A stretch of 64,000 nt of DNA from contig NZ_CP059348.1 in NCBI RefSeq assembly GCF_013702265.1, forward strand, positions 1,612,001-1,676,000, read 5' to 3'. The translations under genes and the position numbers were made by a program. This stretch comes from Providencia rettgeri. GTDB lineage: Bacteria > Pseudomonadota > Gammaproteobacteria > Enterobacterales > Enterobacteriaceae. Shown here one piece after another: positions 7,863 to 16,509 of the stretch. The notes beneath the pieces were generated by a model. It was not told the DNA's origin and ran no database searches. It was given only the letters and a program-made list of their open reading frames with translations. Numbering within the stretch: the stretch's first letter is position 1; each line of letters begins with the position of its first letter.

Positions 7863-10800
7863 ATTCTCAAGACGTCAATGGCTTAAAGGTGGTTTAGTTG
7901 TCGGTGGTCTTGCTCTTTTTGGTGCAAGCTATCGTGAAGTTGCCAAACGTGCAGTAGATGGTTTAGTGGATGGCACCTCTGGCAAAGTGACGCTGGATCG
8001 CATCAATGGTAACTCACTGATCCCTGAAGGTTCAGCGATTGGTGGTTGGAAAGAGAACCCTGCGCAAGTCGTTTCAATGACGCAATGCTTCGGTTGCTGG
8101 ACGCAGTGCGGTATTCGTGCCCGTGTGGACAGTGCGAAGAATGAAGTTTTGCGAATCGCGGGGAACCCATACCACCCTCTATCCCATGAAAAGCATTTCC
8201 CATACGGAATGCCGTTATCCACTGCATTCGCCAAAATGGGCGGTGAAAGTGGTTTAGAACATCGTTCAACGGCATGTGCTCGTGGCGCCACGCTGATGGA
8301 AGGGTTAACCAGTCCATTACGTATTCTCGAACCGATGAAGCGAGTTGGTAAACGTGGTGAAGGGAAATGGGAGCGTATTAGCTTTGAACAGTTAATTAAA
8401 GAAGTGGTTGAAGGTGGGGACTTATTTGGTGAAGGTCATGTGGATGGTCTGCGTGCTATTCGTGATTTAGAAACGCCACTGGATCCATCTCAACCAAAAT
8501 TAGGGCCTAAAGCCAACCAGTTACTGGTGACTAACGCCGGGGATGATGGTCGTGATGGTTTTATTCGTCGCTTTGCTCAAAACGCTTTTGGTAGTAAAAA
8601 CTTCGGGGCTCACGGGGCTTACTGCGGTTTAGCGTATCGCGCAGGCTCTGGTGCGTTGATGGATGACTTGGATAAAAACGCCCACGTCAAACCAGACTGG
8701 GATAATACCCGTTTCGCGCTGTTTATCGGAACATCGCCAGCGCAATCAGGTAACCCATTTAAACGCCAAGGTCGCCAGTTAGCGAGTGCTCGTTTACGTG
8801 ATTCGTTTAACTATGTGGTGGTTTCTCCGGCACTGCCATTGACCACAACTTTGGCCAATGACCATGGTCACTGGGTACCAGTTCAACCGGGTACCGATGC
8901 CGCATTAGTGATGGGGATGATCCGCTGGATTATCGAAAATGACCGCTATAACGCGGCTTATCTGAGTGTGCCAAGTGAAAGATCCATGGAAGCGGCTGGC
9001 GAGAAAAGCTGGACGAACTCAACTCACTTAGTGATCACCGATGATACCCATCCTTTGGCGGGTAATCTGTTACAGCAATCTCACCTAACGGGTGTGGTGG
9101 CTGAAGAGGGTGAGGACGAGAAAAAATCCTATTTGGTTCAGGATGCAAACGGCGAGCTGAAACTGGCGGATGAAGTGACGAATGCGGAGCTGTTTGTGAC
9201 TCGTCAAGTCACGCTTCATGATGGTAGCGAAGTGACGGTGAAATCCAGCTTCCAATGTCTGAAAGAAGCCGCAGATCGCATGACGCTGGAAGAGTACAGT
9301 CAACGTTGTCAAGTGCCCGTGAAAACCATTGAATCACTGGGTAAAGCCTTAACCTCTTATGACAGAAAAGCGGCGGTGATTTCTCACGGCGGCATGATGA
9401 GTGGTAATGGTTTCTATACTGCATGGTCTGTGATTATGCTTAATGCGTTGATTGGTAACTTAAACTTAAAAGGTGGCGTTTCTGTCGGTGGCGGTAAATT
9501 TAACGGGGAGAATGATGGCCCTCGTTACAATATCGCAGGCTACAAAGGCAAGGTGAAACCGAAAGGTGTAGTGCTATCGCGCAGTAATGAAGTTTATGAA
9601 AAATCGGATGAATTCAAGGCAAGAGTAGCAGCGGGTGAAAAACCGTATCCAGCGAAAGCCCCTTGGTATCCGTTTGCGAAAGGTCAGTTAACTGAGCAGT
9701 TGGCTTCCGCATTGATGGGATATCCATATTCCCTGAAGGCGTGGATCACTAATATGACGAACCCTGTTTATGGTATTGCGGGTATTCGTCAGGTGATGGA
9801 AGAAAAACTGAAAGATCCGAAGCATCTGCCACTGATTATCGGTATCGATGCTTTCATGAATGAAACCACAGCGTTAGCGGACTATATTGTGCCAGATACC
9901 CACAACTTTGAGAGTTGGGGCTTCAGCGCACCATGGTCAGGTGTACAGGTGAAAGCGAGTACCGCGCGTTGGCCGATTGTAGAGTCTCGCACTGCGAAAA
10001 CAGCGGATGGCCAGCCAGTTTCAATGGAGTCATTCTGTATCGCAGTCGCTAAAGAGCTGAATTTACCGGGCTTTGGTGACAATGTGATTGCGGATATGGA
10101 TGGCAATATGTATCCGTTAAATACCGCTGAAGATTACTATCTGAGAGTGGCGGCTAACATGGCGTGGTTAGGTGAAAAACCGGTACCAGAGGCGGCAACA
10201 GAAGACATTACGATCAGTGGTGTCGAACGTATCATGCCGCAAATTACTCGCACATTGAAACCTGAAGAAGTTCGCCGTGTTGCGTATATCTTTACGCGTG
10301 GTGGTCGATTCGCGCCTTACGAGAAAGCGTGGGATGGCGATGCGACGGGTCCACAGTGGAAGAAAGGGTTACAAATTTGGAATCCTACGGTGGCGATTAA
10401 CCGTCATGCTATCACTGGTGAGCGTTTTAGTGGTTGCCCGACCTACTATCCGCCTCGTATGGCGAATGGTGAAGATGTGAATGTGGTATTCCCAGAGAAA
10501 GAGTGGCCATTAAAAATGATGTCCTTTAAATCTCATGTGATGAGCAGTTCCACAACCATGATTGAACGTTTACGTCATGTGAAACCAACCAATATGGTGG
10601 CCATTCACCCTGATGATGCGGCAAAGGTGGGCGTTAAACATGGGGATTGGGTCAAAATCACCACACCAGGTGGCCATGTGGAAGCTCAAATTAGTGTGCT
10701 TGATGGTGTTATGCCGGGAGTTCTCGCGGTTGAACATGGTTATGGTCATACCGAAATGGGAGCTAAACAGCACTATTTAGACGGCGAAGCTATGCCGATG

Positions 10801-10944
10801 AATGCGGCAAATGGTTCAGGTATTAACTTGAATGATTTAGGGTTTGCAGATCCGACTCGTGAAGTGGCAAATACTTGGCTTGATTGGGTATCTGGTGCTT
10901 CCGTGAGACAAGGCTTGCCTGCTCGTATCGAGTTAATTGGCTAA
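7855..10944 (+). CDS. ttrA: TtrA, molybdopterin catalytic subunit of tetrathionate reductase
   Basis: A 1029-residue periplasmic reductase of the DMSO-reductase superfamily that reduces tetrathionate to thiosulfate (Salmonella TtrA is about 1020). It opens with a classic twin-arginine signal SRRQWLKGG at residues 5-13, carries a [4Fe-4S] site C78-x2-C81-x3-C85 and C141, and has a cysteine in HGAYCGLAYR (C257) as the likely Mo ligand. The C-terminal molybdopterin dinucleotide-binding domain includes IHPDDAAKVGVKHGDWV. The start at 7855 follows GGGGAGAG; the in-frame upstream ATG lies within ttrC and would bury the Tat motif. It is the last gene of ttrBCA and is followed by three hairpins. Confidence 0.95.
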   Translation: MAKFSRRQWLKGGLVVGGLALFGASYREVAKRAVDGLVDGTSGKVTLDRINGNSLIPEGSAIGGWKENPAQVVSMTQCFGCWTQCGIRARVDSAKNEVLRIAGNPYHPLSHEKHFPYGMPLSTAFAKMGGESGLEHRSTACARGATLMEGLTSPLRILEPMKRVGKRGEGKWERISFEQLIKEVVEGGDLFGEGHVDGLRAIRDLETPLDPSQPKLGPKANQLLVTNAGDDGRDGFIRRFAQNAFGSKNFGAHGAYCGLAYRAGSGALMDDLDKNAHVKPDWDNTRFALFIGTSPAQSGNPFKRQGRQLASARLRDSFNYVVVSPALPLTTTLANDHGHWVPVQPGTDAALVMGMIRWIIENDRYNAAYLSVPSERSMEAAGEKSWTNSTHLVITDDTHPLAGNLLQQSHLTGVVAEEGEDEKKSYLVQDANGELKLADEVTNAELFVTRQVTLHDGSEVTVKSSFQCLKEAADRMTLEEYSQRCQVPVKTIESLGKALTSYDRKAAVISHGGMMSGNGFYTAWSVIMLNALIGNLNLKGGVSVGGGKFNGENDGPRYNIAGYKGKVKPKGVVLSRSNEVYEKSDEFKARVAAGEKPYPAKAPWYPFAKGQLTEQLASALMGYPYSLKAWITNMTNPVYGIAGIRQVMEEKLKDPKHLPLIIGIDAFMNETTALADYIVPDTHNFESWGFSAPWSGVQVKASTARWPIVESRTAKTADGQPVSMESFCIAVAKELNLPGFGDNVIADMDGNMYPLNTAEDYYLRVAANMAWLGEKPVPEAATEDITISGVERIMPQITRTLKPEEVRRVAYIFTRGGRFAPYEKAWDGDATGPQWKKGLQIWNPTVAINRHAITGERFSGCPTYYPPRMANGEDVNVVFPEKEWPLKMMSFKSHVMSSSTTMIERLRHVKPTNMVAIHPDDAAKVGVKHGDWVKITTPGGHVEAQISVLDGVMPGVLAVEHGYGHTEMGAKQHYLDGEAMPMNAANGSGINLNDLGFADPTREVANTWLDWVSGASVRQGLPARIELIG

Positions 10945-11024
10945 CACAGAAATCTATCCAGTAGGTTGAAAGTTGTACGTTAGTAAAGTGTAGGTAGTAA
11001 TATAAGCAGTAAAGAGGTTTCTGA

Positions 11025-11052
11025 CCTACTCCGTTCTGCATAGCGGAGTAGG
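11025..11052 (+). ncRNA. Strong hairpin in the ttrA 3' region (part of a candidate small RNA)
   Basis: CCTACTCCG at 11025-11033 pairs perfectly with CGGAGTAGG at 11044-11052 around a ten-base loop. A second hairpin (TACGATG/CATCGTA, 11086-11108) and a terminator at 11124 follow, so the ttrA tail of about 200 bases is unusually structured. A 3'UTR-derived small RNA is possible; there is no clear internal promoter. Confidence 0.35.
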
Positions 11053-11123
11053 GAAGCGTCTCTAAAAGCAGTTGACATTGCGCTCTACGATGCGGTTTAC
11101 CCATCGTAACTTCGGCAAATGCC

Positions 11124-11148
11124 AGGGAGGGGGAGCCCTCCCTTTTTT
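11124..11148 (+). terminator. Intrinsic terminator of ttrBCA
   Basis: AGGGAGG and CCTCCCT form a GC-rich stem followed by TTTTTT. It ends the transcript about 200 bases after the ttrA stop. Confidence 0.8.
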
Positions 11149-11198
11149 CTTTTCTATTTAATACAGATAGCTAATACAAATATTGCTATATAAACAGT

Positions 11199-11714
11199 TT
11201 ATAAAAATATTGAGCTATTTTTCTTAAGTGGATATTTCTTCCAGCGAGCCACTAGCCATTCAAACTCTTGATAGGTTGTCTCTGATTTTCTTTTTTCTCT
11301 AATGGCTTTAATCAAAGGCTCGGCAATCTCATATGTTTCAATAACGGTTGAGTATGAGGCTCTTTTGATCATCTGCTCGTTATAGATACCTTCTCTGATA
11401 CTAACGGCAACGCGTTCATAAAAATTTAAAATATATTGGAATTTGAGACGCTCTGCGGTTTCACAACTTGTCATAGCGACCCCTTCAGCAGGGAAAACAT
11501 AGGCACGAAATGATTTTCCAGAGTAATGGATTTGTTTTAAAACATGAAGGGACTCTACGTATTGCTGATCTAATCGACTTTCAAATAAAAATAGGGCAGT
11601 TTGTGTTTTTTTAGCCGTTTCTAAATTATAAATAATTGCGCCGATGGCAACAAAAACACCAAATAAAACCGTTGTATTACTAATAATTTGTAGAGTTGTC
11701 TGCATTAATGTCAT
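11199..11714 (-). CDS. DUF4760 domain protein
   Basis: A 171-residue protein with one N-terminal hydrophobic segment (about TTLQIISNTTVLFGVFVAIG) followed by a soluble helical part; the pattern FQYILNFYERVAVSIREGIYNEQ...W resembles the DUF4760 family, whose function is unknown. The start is uncertain: ATG at 11714 has GGATGG five bases upstream, ATG codons at 11723 and 11705 are alternatives, and an in-frame TTG at 11744 lies inside a terminator stem and is rejected. The gene is expressed, if at all, by reading through the terminator at 11728-11752 from a promoter at 11845-11873. It sits between the ttr locus and trhO. Confidence 0.7.
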   Translation of the reverse strand: MTLMQTTLQIISNTTVLFGVFVAIGAIIYNLETAKKTQTALFLFESRLDQQYVESLHVLKQIHYSGKSFRAYVFPAEGVAMTSCETAERLKFQYILNFYERVAVSIREGIYNEQMIKRASYSTVIETYEIAEPLIKAIREKRKSETTYQEFEWLVARWKKYPLKKNSSIFL

Positions 11715-11727
11715 GGGTTCCATCCAT

Positions 11728-11752
11728 AAAAAAGGCGGGGTCAATCCCGCCT
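11728..11752 (-). terminator. Intrinsic terminator/attenuator before the DUF4760 gene
   Basis: On the minus strand AGGCGGG and CCCGCCT form a stem with a six-base loop, followed directly by TTTTTT. It lies between an 11-codon ORF and the DUF4760 start, so it either ends a short transcript or attenuates the gene downstream. Confidence 0.75.
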
Positions 11753-11770
11753 AGTTAAAAGTTTATTAGC

Positions 11771-11806
11771 TTAAAAGCCATCAAATTCGTCAAATTTTGT
11801 TCTCAT
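11771..11806 (-). CDS. 11-codon putative leader peptide or microprotein (MRTKFDEFDGF)
   Basis: A short ORF reading MRTKFDEFDGF, three of eleven residues being Phe. It has a ribosome site GAAGAGG six bases before the ATG and sits about 32-40 bases downstream of a strong promoter on the same strand. A terminator follows 19 bases after its stop, then the DUF4760 gene. The arrangement promoter, short ORF, terminator, gene is that of an attenuator, but a free-standing microprotein gene is also possible. No family is recognised. Confidence 0.5.
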   Translation of the reverse strand: MRTKFDEFDGF

Positions 11807-11844
11807 ATAGAACCTCTTCAAGTGGGGGATTTTTATTCAGAGGA

Positions 11845-11873
11845 AAATTAGCGCAATGGTATTTTTCTGTCAA
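11845..11873 (-). promoter_or_regulatory. Sigma70 promoter of the leader ORF/DUF4760 unit
   Basis: Minus strand TTGACA (11873-11868), a 17-base spacer and TAATTT (11850-11845). Perfect -35 and good spacing make this one of the best promoters in the window. Confidence 0.7.
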
Positions 11874-12085
11874 AGGGCAAAGGAATTTATCAGACTAACT
11901 TTTTTAATTTAGTGATTTTTTCTTTAACATTATCATTAAGAGTTTGTGATAAGTGTAATATCCACTAAAAATAAATGGTTTTTTATTAACATAATAAAAG
12001 GGATAATAACCCACAATTAACGAGCAATTCTTTGCTGGTGATTTAAATTTTTTATATCAAAGCATTACATAGGAAAGCGAACACC

Positions 12086-13132
12086 ATGCCAGTGTTACAT
12101 AACCAAATTTCGAATAAAATCCTTAAAGAACGTATGTTGGCTGAAACTGAGCCGCGTACCACAATCTCTTTTTATAAATACTTCAATATTCAAGACCCTG
12201 CTGCATTTCGCAATGAATGGTACCAACAATTCAAAGCGTTGAGTGTATTTGGTCGTGTGTATATTGCTAAAGAAGGGATCAACGCACAAATTAGCGTACC
12301 TGCCTCTAATGTAGATGCGTTGCGTGAACTTATCTACGCAACAGACCCGGCCTTAAATGATCTGCGTTTGAACATTGCTATTGATGATGATGGCAAGTCC
12401 TTCTGGGTACTACGTATGAAAGTACGTGACCGTGTTGTTGCCGATGGTATTGATGACGAAACCTTTAATCCTGCCAATACCGGACAGTATCTGAAAGCAG
12501 ATCAAGTCAATGCGATGATCGATGACCCAAATACTATTTTTGTCGATATGCGCAACCACTATGAATATGAAGTAGGTCACTTTGATAATGCGATTGAGGT
12601 GCCATCAGACACCTTTAGAGACCAACTGCCAATGGCGGTTGAAATGCTGCAAGACCAGAAAGATAAAAATGTGGTGATGTATTGCACGGGCGGTATCCGC
12701 TGTGAAAAAGCGAGCGCCTACATGCTACATAACGGTTTCCAAAATGTTTATCATGTGGAAGGCGGGATCATTGAATATGCACGTAAAGCAAAAGAACAAG
12801 GCTTGCCACTGCGTTTCAAAGGCAAAAACTTTGTGTTCGATAACCGTATGGGTGAGCGTATTACGGATGACACCTTAGCGCATTGCCATCAGTGTGGGGA
12901 AGTCTGTGACACTCACACTAACTGCAAAAATGACGGTTGCCATTTACTGTTTATTCAATGCCCAAGCTGCGCTGAAAAATATGAAGGCTGCTGCAGTCAT
13001 GCGTGTACTGAAGAGATGAAGTTGCCTGAAGAAGAGCAGCGTATTCGCCGCGCTGGTCGTGAAGTGAGTAATAAAATATTTAATAAATCTCGTCATCGTT
13101 TAGCGGACGGACTGTTAAATAGCGAAAAATAG
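12086..13132 (+). CDS. trhO: TrhO, tRNA uridine(34) hydroxylase (YceA)
   Basis: A 348-residue rhodanese-type enzyme that hydroxylates U34 of certain tRNAs as the O2-dependent route to 5-hydroxyuridine (E. coli YceA is 350). An N-terminal acylphosphatase-like part (about 25-120) precedes the rhodanese domain, whose catalytic cysteine is C200 in [13 protein letters not shown]-terminal cysteine-rich segment ([14 protein letters not shown]...[12 protein letters not shown]) could bind zinc. The ATG at 12086 follows AGGAAAGCG. In E. coli the gene is near lpxL; here the ttr locus lies between them. Confidence 0.93.
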   Translation: MPVLHNQISNKILKERMLAETEPRTTISFYKYFNIQDPAAFRNEWYQQFKALSVFGRVYIAKEGINAQISVPASNVDALRELIYATDPALNDLRLNIAIDDDGKSFWVLRMKVRDRVVADGIDDETFNPANTGQYLKADQVNAMIDDPNTIFVDMRNHYEYEVGHFDNAIEVPSDTFRDQLPMAVEMLQDQKDKNVVMYCTGGIRCEKASAYMLHNGFQNVYHVEGGIIEYARKAKEQGLPLRFKGKNFVFDNRMGERITDDTLAHCHQCGEVCDTHTNCKNDGCHLLFIQCPSCAEKYEGCCSHACTEEMKLPEEEQRIRRAGREVSNKIFNKSRHRLADGLLNSEK

Positions 13133-13149
13133 TATTATTTTAAAATGAA

Positions 13150-13180
13150 GAAAGCCCTTTTTTAAAGGGCTTTCTCTTTT
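13150..13180 (+). terminator. Intrinsic terminator of trhO
   Basis: GAAAGCCCTTT at 13150-13160 pairs perfectly with AAAGGGCTTTC at 13164-13174 around TTT, followed by TCTTTT. Its left arm is also AT-rich on the opposite strand, so it may serve the convergent gene too. Confidence 0.85.
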
Positions 13181-13772
13181 AATAAAGATACTTAAAAACA
13201 TTATAAATAAAAAATAATTCAATTCTATTTTTAACAAAGACTTTTGATGTAATATGCCTTTTTTGTGAATAAACCGTGCTGTTACTTATGCCTAATTTTC
13301 TAGAAATAATATGATTAGGAGTTTCATTCATCCAATTATTAATTATATTTTGCTCTTTCATCGTAAAAATGGATGAGTCATTATTATTAGCGAGCTTTGT
13401 TATTTTTTCTATTTGATCTGAATCAGTAATAACTTTGTCCAATATTTGAGTCATGATGTTTTTTGACATAATGAAAAAATTATCTTTTAGTAGCAAAGGC
13501 TTGTCTGTTAATGGGTATGCAGCATTGATGTAAATATAGAATCGAATGCTACTGGTTCTGTTTAGTAATGTTTTCAGGGTTGGGCAGTAACTCGAGTAAT
13601 GACAATAGTATGTCAAATTAACTAGAACAATACTGGGTGAATATTTATTTATATATTTAATACCTTCATTAATGCACCCTGTGCTAATGAATTTTAATTT
13701 TCTATTAGAAGATAAATATTCAGTAATACCAAGGCGGGTATAATAACACTCATCAATAACTAATATTCTCAT
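13179..13772 (-). CDS. RcsA-like LuxR-family transcription regulator
   Basis: A 197-residue AT-rich regulator. The opening RILVIDECYYTRLGITEYLSS follows the RcsA pattern (MDLCSYTRLGLTGYLLS in E. coli), the middle KDNFFIMSKNI resembles RcsA RKNLLISSKSI, and a C-terminal LuxR-type helix-turn-helix covers FTMKEQNIINNWM...ISRKLGISNSTVYSQKRHITSK. No phosphoacceptor aspartate is visible at the usual position (VLVNLTYY), as in RcsA. A role with RcsB in capsule or motility control is inference. The start at 13772 has AAGGA eight bases upstream; ATG 13781 adds three residues and is possible. Confidence 0.65.
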   Translation of the reverse strand: MRILVIDECYYTRLGITEYLSSNRKLKFISTGCINEGIKYINKYSPSIVLVNLTYYCHYSSYCPTLKTLLNRTSSIRFYIYINAAYPLTDKPLLLKDNFFIMSKNIMTQILDKVITDSDQIEKITKLANNNDSSIFTMKEQNIINNWMNETPNHIISRKLGISNSTVYSQKRHITSKVFVKNRIELFFIYNVFKYLY

Positions 13773-13968
13773 AGGGAACATCCTTGTCCGGAAAGAGTAT
13801 TACAATAAATTGGAACTGATATTGAAGTCAATAAAGTAATAATAAAAATAATAAATTATCGCTTGTATTTGCAATTAATTCATAATTTATAGTTTTTATT
13901 TTATCTTTAATAATAAACAGCAAAGTATCATTTATTAATGATATGAATGAGAGCGGCGGAGTGATAAC

Positions 13969-14002
13969 GAATGGATATTTGTTATGAGACAAATATCCAT
14001 TC
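13969..14002. repeat. 14-bp perfect hairpin downstream of bssS
   Basis: GAATGGATATTTGT and ACAAATATCCATTC pair around the six-base loop TATGAG, just after the bssS stop on the minus strand. There is no T-tract, so it may be an RNA-stabilising 3' hairpin or a Rho-related end. Confidence 0.5.
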
Positions 14003-14012
14003 TGTTTACCTG

Positions 14013-14267
14013 CTAATGAGTTTTGAAATCAGATTCAAGATATTCGCCAGACTCAATCTTATCAATTCCAGCCTGAAGAATATTAATCAGCTGTTTGGCT
14101 ACATCTGTTGTCAGCCACATGGTTTTATCAATTATTGCGCTATCCAGGCTATTGTTCTGTTCAGGGAGGTAATGTAAACGTAGCATCATCGCATCGTAGG
14201 CATCGACAGTACTGATATCCCAGCCAACAACAGGGTGAGTTTGGATTACATCGCTTTTTCTATTCAT
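14013..14267 (-). CDS. bssS: BssS, biofilm regulator
   Basis: An 84-residue cytoplasmic protein, the same length as E. coli BssS, with the shared blocks VIQTHPVVGWDISTVDAYDAMMLRLHY and WLTTDVAKQLINILQAGIDKIESG. In E. coli it affects biofilm formation and indole/AI-2 signalling; the mechanism is not known. The ATG follows AGGAGG-like sequence (rev. of gacctcct). The E. coli order bssS-dinI-pyrC is kept except that dinI is absent from the 218-base gap to pyrC. Confidence 0.92.
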   Translation of the reverse strand: MNRKSDVIQTHPVVGWDISTVDAYDAMMLRLHYLPEQNNSLDSAIIDKTMWLTTDVAKQLINILQAGIDKIESGEYLESDFKTH

Positions 14268-14440
14268 TTAGACCTCCTAATCAAACATCGTGATAAATAG
14301 TAAATATCTATTACTGACTAAGAGCAGGTGACTCAGAACGAGCTATATCTAGTATAAGAAGATTTTTTTAATATGGTAGTAGTAAAACTATTTTTTCTGT
14401 GAATTTTGATGAAAATTGACAAAATAGTTGGTGATTCTTT

Positions 14441-14479
14441 AAAAAAGAAGATGTGAAAAGGATAAAACCTTTCCACATC
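14441..14479 (-). terminator. Intrinsic terminator of pyrC
   Basis: On the minus strand GATGTGGAAAGG pairs with CCTTTTCACATC, followed by TTCTTTTTT. It lies seven bases after the pyrC stop. Confidence 0.85.
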
Positions 14480-14485
14480 ATAATG

Positions 14486-15535
14486 TTATTGGCCTACTTT
14501 GATAGTCCAACCGCAATCTTCACCCGCTAAGAATGGGATCAATTTATCTGTCCCACAGGCAATAGATTCGCAGGTCATATTCTCAGATTTTGTCAGTGTA
14601 ATGTGGCCATCATTGACGGGTAATTCGTAAAATTTAGGTCCATTTAGTGAACAAAATGCTTCGAAATGCGCTAAAGCGCCTAATTCTTCGAATACAGTCG
14701 CATAGGCAGCTAGTGCGGTTGGTGCGTTAAATACGCCTGCACAGCCACAGGATGTCTCTTTACGGGATTGAACGTGCGGTGCAGTATCAGTGCCTAAGAA
14801 GAAGCGATCACAGCCAGAAGCGACAGCTGCACGTAATGCTTCTTGATGAACATTACGTTTTAAAATCGGCAGGCAATATAGATGCGGTCGTACACCACCA
14901 ACTAACATATGGTTGCGGTTAAACATCAAATGCTGTGGTGTTAAGGTCGCAGCTGTAAATTCGTTAGCCTCTAACACATATTGCGCGGCTTCTTTGGTTG
15001 TGATGTGTTCGAAAACCACTTTTAACTGAGGGAATTGAGCTCGTAATGGCAGCATGACTTGTTCGATAAACAGCGCTTCACGGTCGAAGATATCGATATG
15101 GCTGGCGGTCACTTCCCCATGAATGAGTAATGGCATTCCAGCTTGTTCCATGGCAGCAAGAACAGGGTAGATTTTTTTAATGTCAGACACGCCATGGCTA
15201 GAGTTTGTTGTGGCATTTGCGGGATACAATTTACAGGCCGTAAATACACCTTCATTGAAACCACGAATTAATTCATCAGCATCCGTTGTGTCAGTTAAAT
15301 AGCAGGTCATTAGTGGTGTAAATTGGTGCCCAGCAGGTACCGCTTGTTTAATTCGTTCACGGTATGCTCTTGCGGCTTCTACCGTGGTAACAGGGGGTAC
15401 AAGGTTAGGCATGACAATGGCACGACCAAAAAATTGGCTTGTGAACGGCACGACTGTATTTAACATTTCATTATCGCGAAAATGAACATGCCAATCATCA
15501 GGGCGGCGGATCGTTAGGGTAGTTACAGTTGTCAT
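14486..15535 (-). CDS. pyrC: Dihydroorotase
   Basis: A 349-residue class II dihydroorotase, the cytoplasmic zinc enzyme interconverting N-carbamoyl-aspartate and dihydroorotate in pyrimidine synthesis. Metal ligands are visible in WHVHFRD (H16, H18), the carbamylated lysine region [13 protein letters not shown], and histidines in LIHGEVT and FEHITT, plus the catalytic aspartate in LGTDTAPH. The ATG at 15535 has GGAG eight bases upstream. The leader carries a start-site switch and a PurR-like box, see 15540-15614. No dinI lies downstream. Confidence 0.95.
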   Translation of the reverse strand: MTTVTTLTIRRPDDWHVHFRDNEMLNTVVPFTSQFFGRAIVMPNLVPPVTTVEAARAYRERIKQAVPAGHQFTPLMTCYLTDTTDADELIRGFNEGVFTACKLYPANATTNSSHGVSDIKKIYPVLAAMEQAGMPLLIHGEVTASHIDIFDREALFIEQVMLPLRAQFPQLKVVFEHITTKEAAQYVLEANEFTAATLTPQHLMFNRNHMLVGGVRPHLYCLPILKRNVHQEALRAAVASGCDRFFLGTDTAPHVQSRKETSCGCAGVFNAPTALAAYATVFEELGALAHFEAFCSLNGPKFYELPVNDGHITLTKSENMTCESIACGTDKLIPFLAGEDCGWTIKVGQ

Positions 15536-15539
15536 TAAA

Positions 15540-15614
15540 CCGGCTCCAATAAGGGGGGAAGTGATGAGCAGATGCTCAGGCCGGGAAAGAATGATAAAAC
15601 GAAAACGATTAAAT
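15540..15614 (-). promoter_or_regulatory. pyrC promoter and pyrimidine-sensing leader, with PurR-like box
   Basis: The minus-strand -10 is TATCAT (15596-15591), followed seven to nine bases on by CCCGG, where RNA could start at C or at G. A start at C gives a 5' end CCGGC able to pair with GCCGG at 15544-15540, which abuts the ribosome site GGAG; a start at G cannot complete the stem. This is the layout of the E. coli pyrC CTP-dependent start switch. A box at 15599-15614 matches the PurR consensus at about 11 of 16 positions, in the promoter spacer. The mechanism here is inferred by analogy. Confidence 0.5.
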
Positions 15615-15725
15615 AGCTATGATCAAGGACAATTAATATAGAAATTATTTTTCTGTGGCTTTTTTTAACATGTTGGAAAATAAAGGAATTAGAATAGAAT
15701 AAATCAGAGAAAGGAAAGATTAAGT

Positions 15726-15801
15726 TGGCTCCTCCAGCTGGACTCGAACCAGCGACATACGGATTAACAGTCCGCCGTTCTACCGACTGAACTATGGAGG
15801 A
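15726..15801 (-). tRNA. tRNA-Asn (GTT), copy 1
   Basis: A 76-base tRNA with encoded CCA. The acceptor stem TCCTCCA/TGGAGGA, D arm, anticodon loop CTGTTAA (GTT) and T-arm GGTTCGAGTCC are all present. No terminator follows before pyrC. Confidence 0.97.
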
Positions 15802-15821
15802 ACTCCCTTAACACGCAGAGG

Positions 15822-15850
15822 ATATTAGCGTTCTGAATCGCTAATGTCAA
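15822..15850 (-). promoter_or_regulatory. Promoter of tRNA-Asn copy 1
   Basis: Minus strand TTGACA (15850-15845), 17-base spacer, TAATAT (15827-15822), 20 bases before the tRNA. Confidence 0.75.
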
Positions 15851-16066
15851 AGGGGAAAATGATAAAATAAGTTCGTTTGCCTGTTATCTGCGCGAATCGA
15901 TAAAATTTTGATCTAACGGATGGAGTGTAAAAAAATGGAAGTTAAAAATAGCCGAAAAAAGAATCAGTTAAAAGATGGGATTAAGATAGTAGAATAAGTT
16001 TGATGTGTAAAAATTATCTTTGATAAGGAATTTGTAAGAAAGATAAGAATGGCTGAATTAGAAAGC

Positions 16067-16102
16067 AATAAGCCCGCTAGGATTAACCTGAGCGGGCTTA
16101 TT
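16067..16102 (-). terminator. Terminator-like hairpin of tRNA-Asn copy 2
   Basis: AATAAGCCCGCT and AGCGGGCTTATT form a 12-bp perfect stem around a 12-base loop, just downstream of the tRNA on the minus strand; the T-rich right end gives TTATTGCTTTC. Confidence 0.75.
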
Positions 16103-16107
16103 AAATT

Positions 16108-16183
16108 TGGCTCCTCCAGCTGGACTTGAACCAGCGACATACGGATTAACAGTCCGCCGTTCTACCGACTGAACTATGGAGGA
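16108..16183 (-). tRNA. tRNA-Asn (GTT), copy 2
   Basis: 76 bases with CCA, differing from copy 1 by one T-arm base pair position (GGTTCAAGTCC instead of GGTTCGAGTCC). Anticodon GTT. Confidence 0.97.
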
Positions 16184-16209
16184 ATTGGTTGTTCCTGAGA
16201 ACGAGGCGC

Positions 16210-16238
16210 ATATTACCCACCGCGTACTCAGTTGTAAA
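16210..16238 (-). promoter_or_regulatory. Promoter of tRNA-Asn copy 2
   Basis: Minus strand TTTACA (16238-16233), 17-base spacer, TAATAT (16215-16210), followed by a GC-rich discriminator GCGCCTCG, typical of stringently controlled stable-RNA promoters. Confidence 0.75.
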
Positions 16239-16468
16239 GCATAAAATTAAAAAAAATGTTCAATAGGCTGTTAAATAAACAAGTTGGTGATTATTTATGC
16301 CTTATCAATAGGGTTTCAGGGATTTACCCGTTGTTTTAAGCAGAACTGCTAAGATGTGAATAGCGAGCAAGCAATAGGGATTATTCTATTAATGAATAGG
16401 ACAGGAATAAATAAAAGTGGCTGGGAATTGGGGGAGTGTGCATGAAATGGTTAAAGGGACTAGAAAGC

Positions 16469-16504
16469 AAAAAGCCCGCAAGAATTAATCTTAGCGGGCT
16501 TTTT
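16469..16504 (-). terminator. Intrinsic terminator of tRNA-Asn copy 3
   Basis: AAAAAGCCCGC and GCGGGCTTTTT form a perfect 11-bp stem; minus strand ends in TTTTT. Confidence 0.85.
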
Positions 16505-16509
16505 AAATT

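Noticed and set aside
10823..11104. Minus-strand 93-codon ORF opposite the ttrA end
   Set aside because: It overlaps ttrA coding sequence and the hairpin region, has odd composition and no ribosome site.
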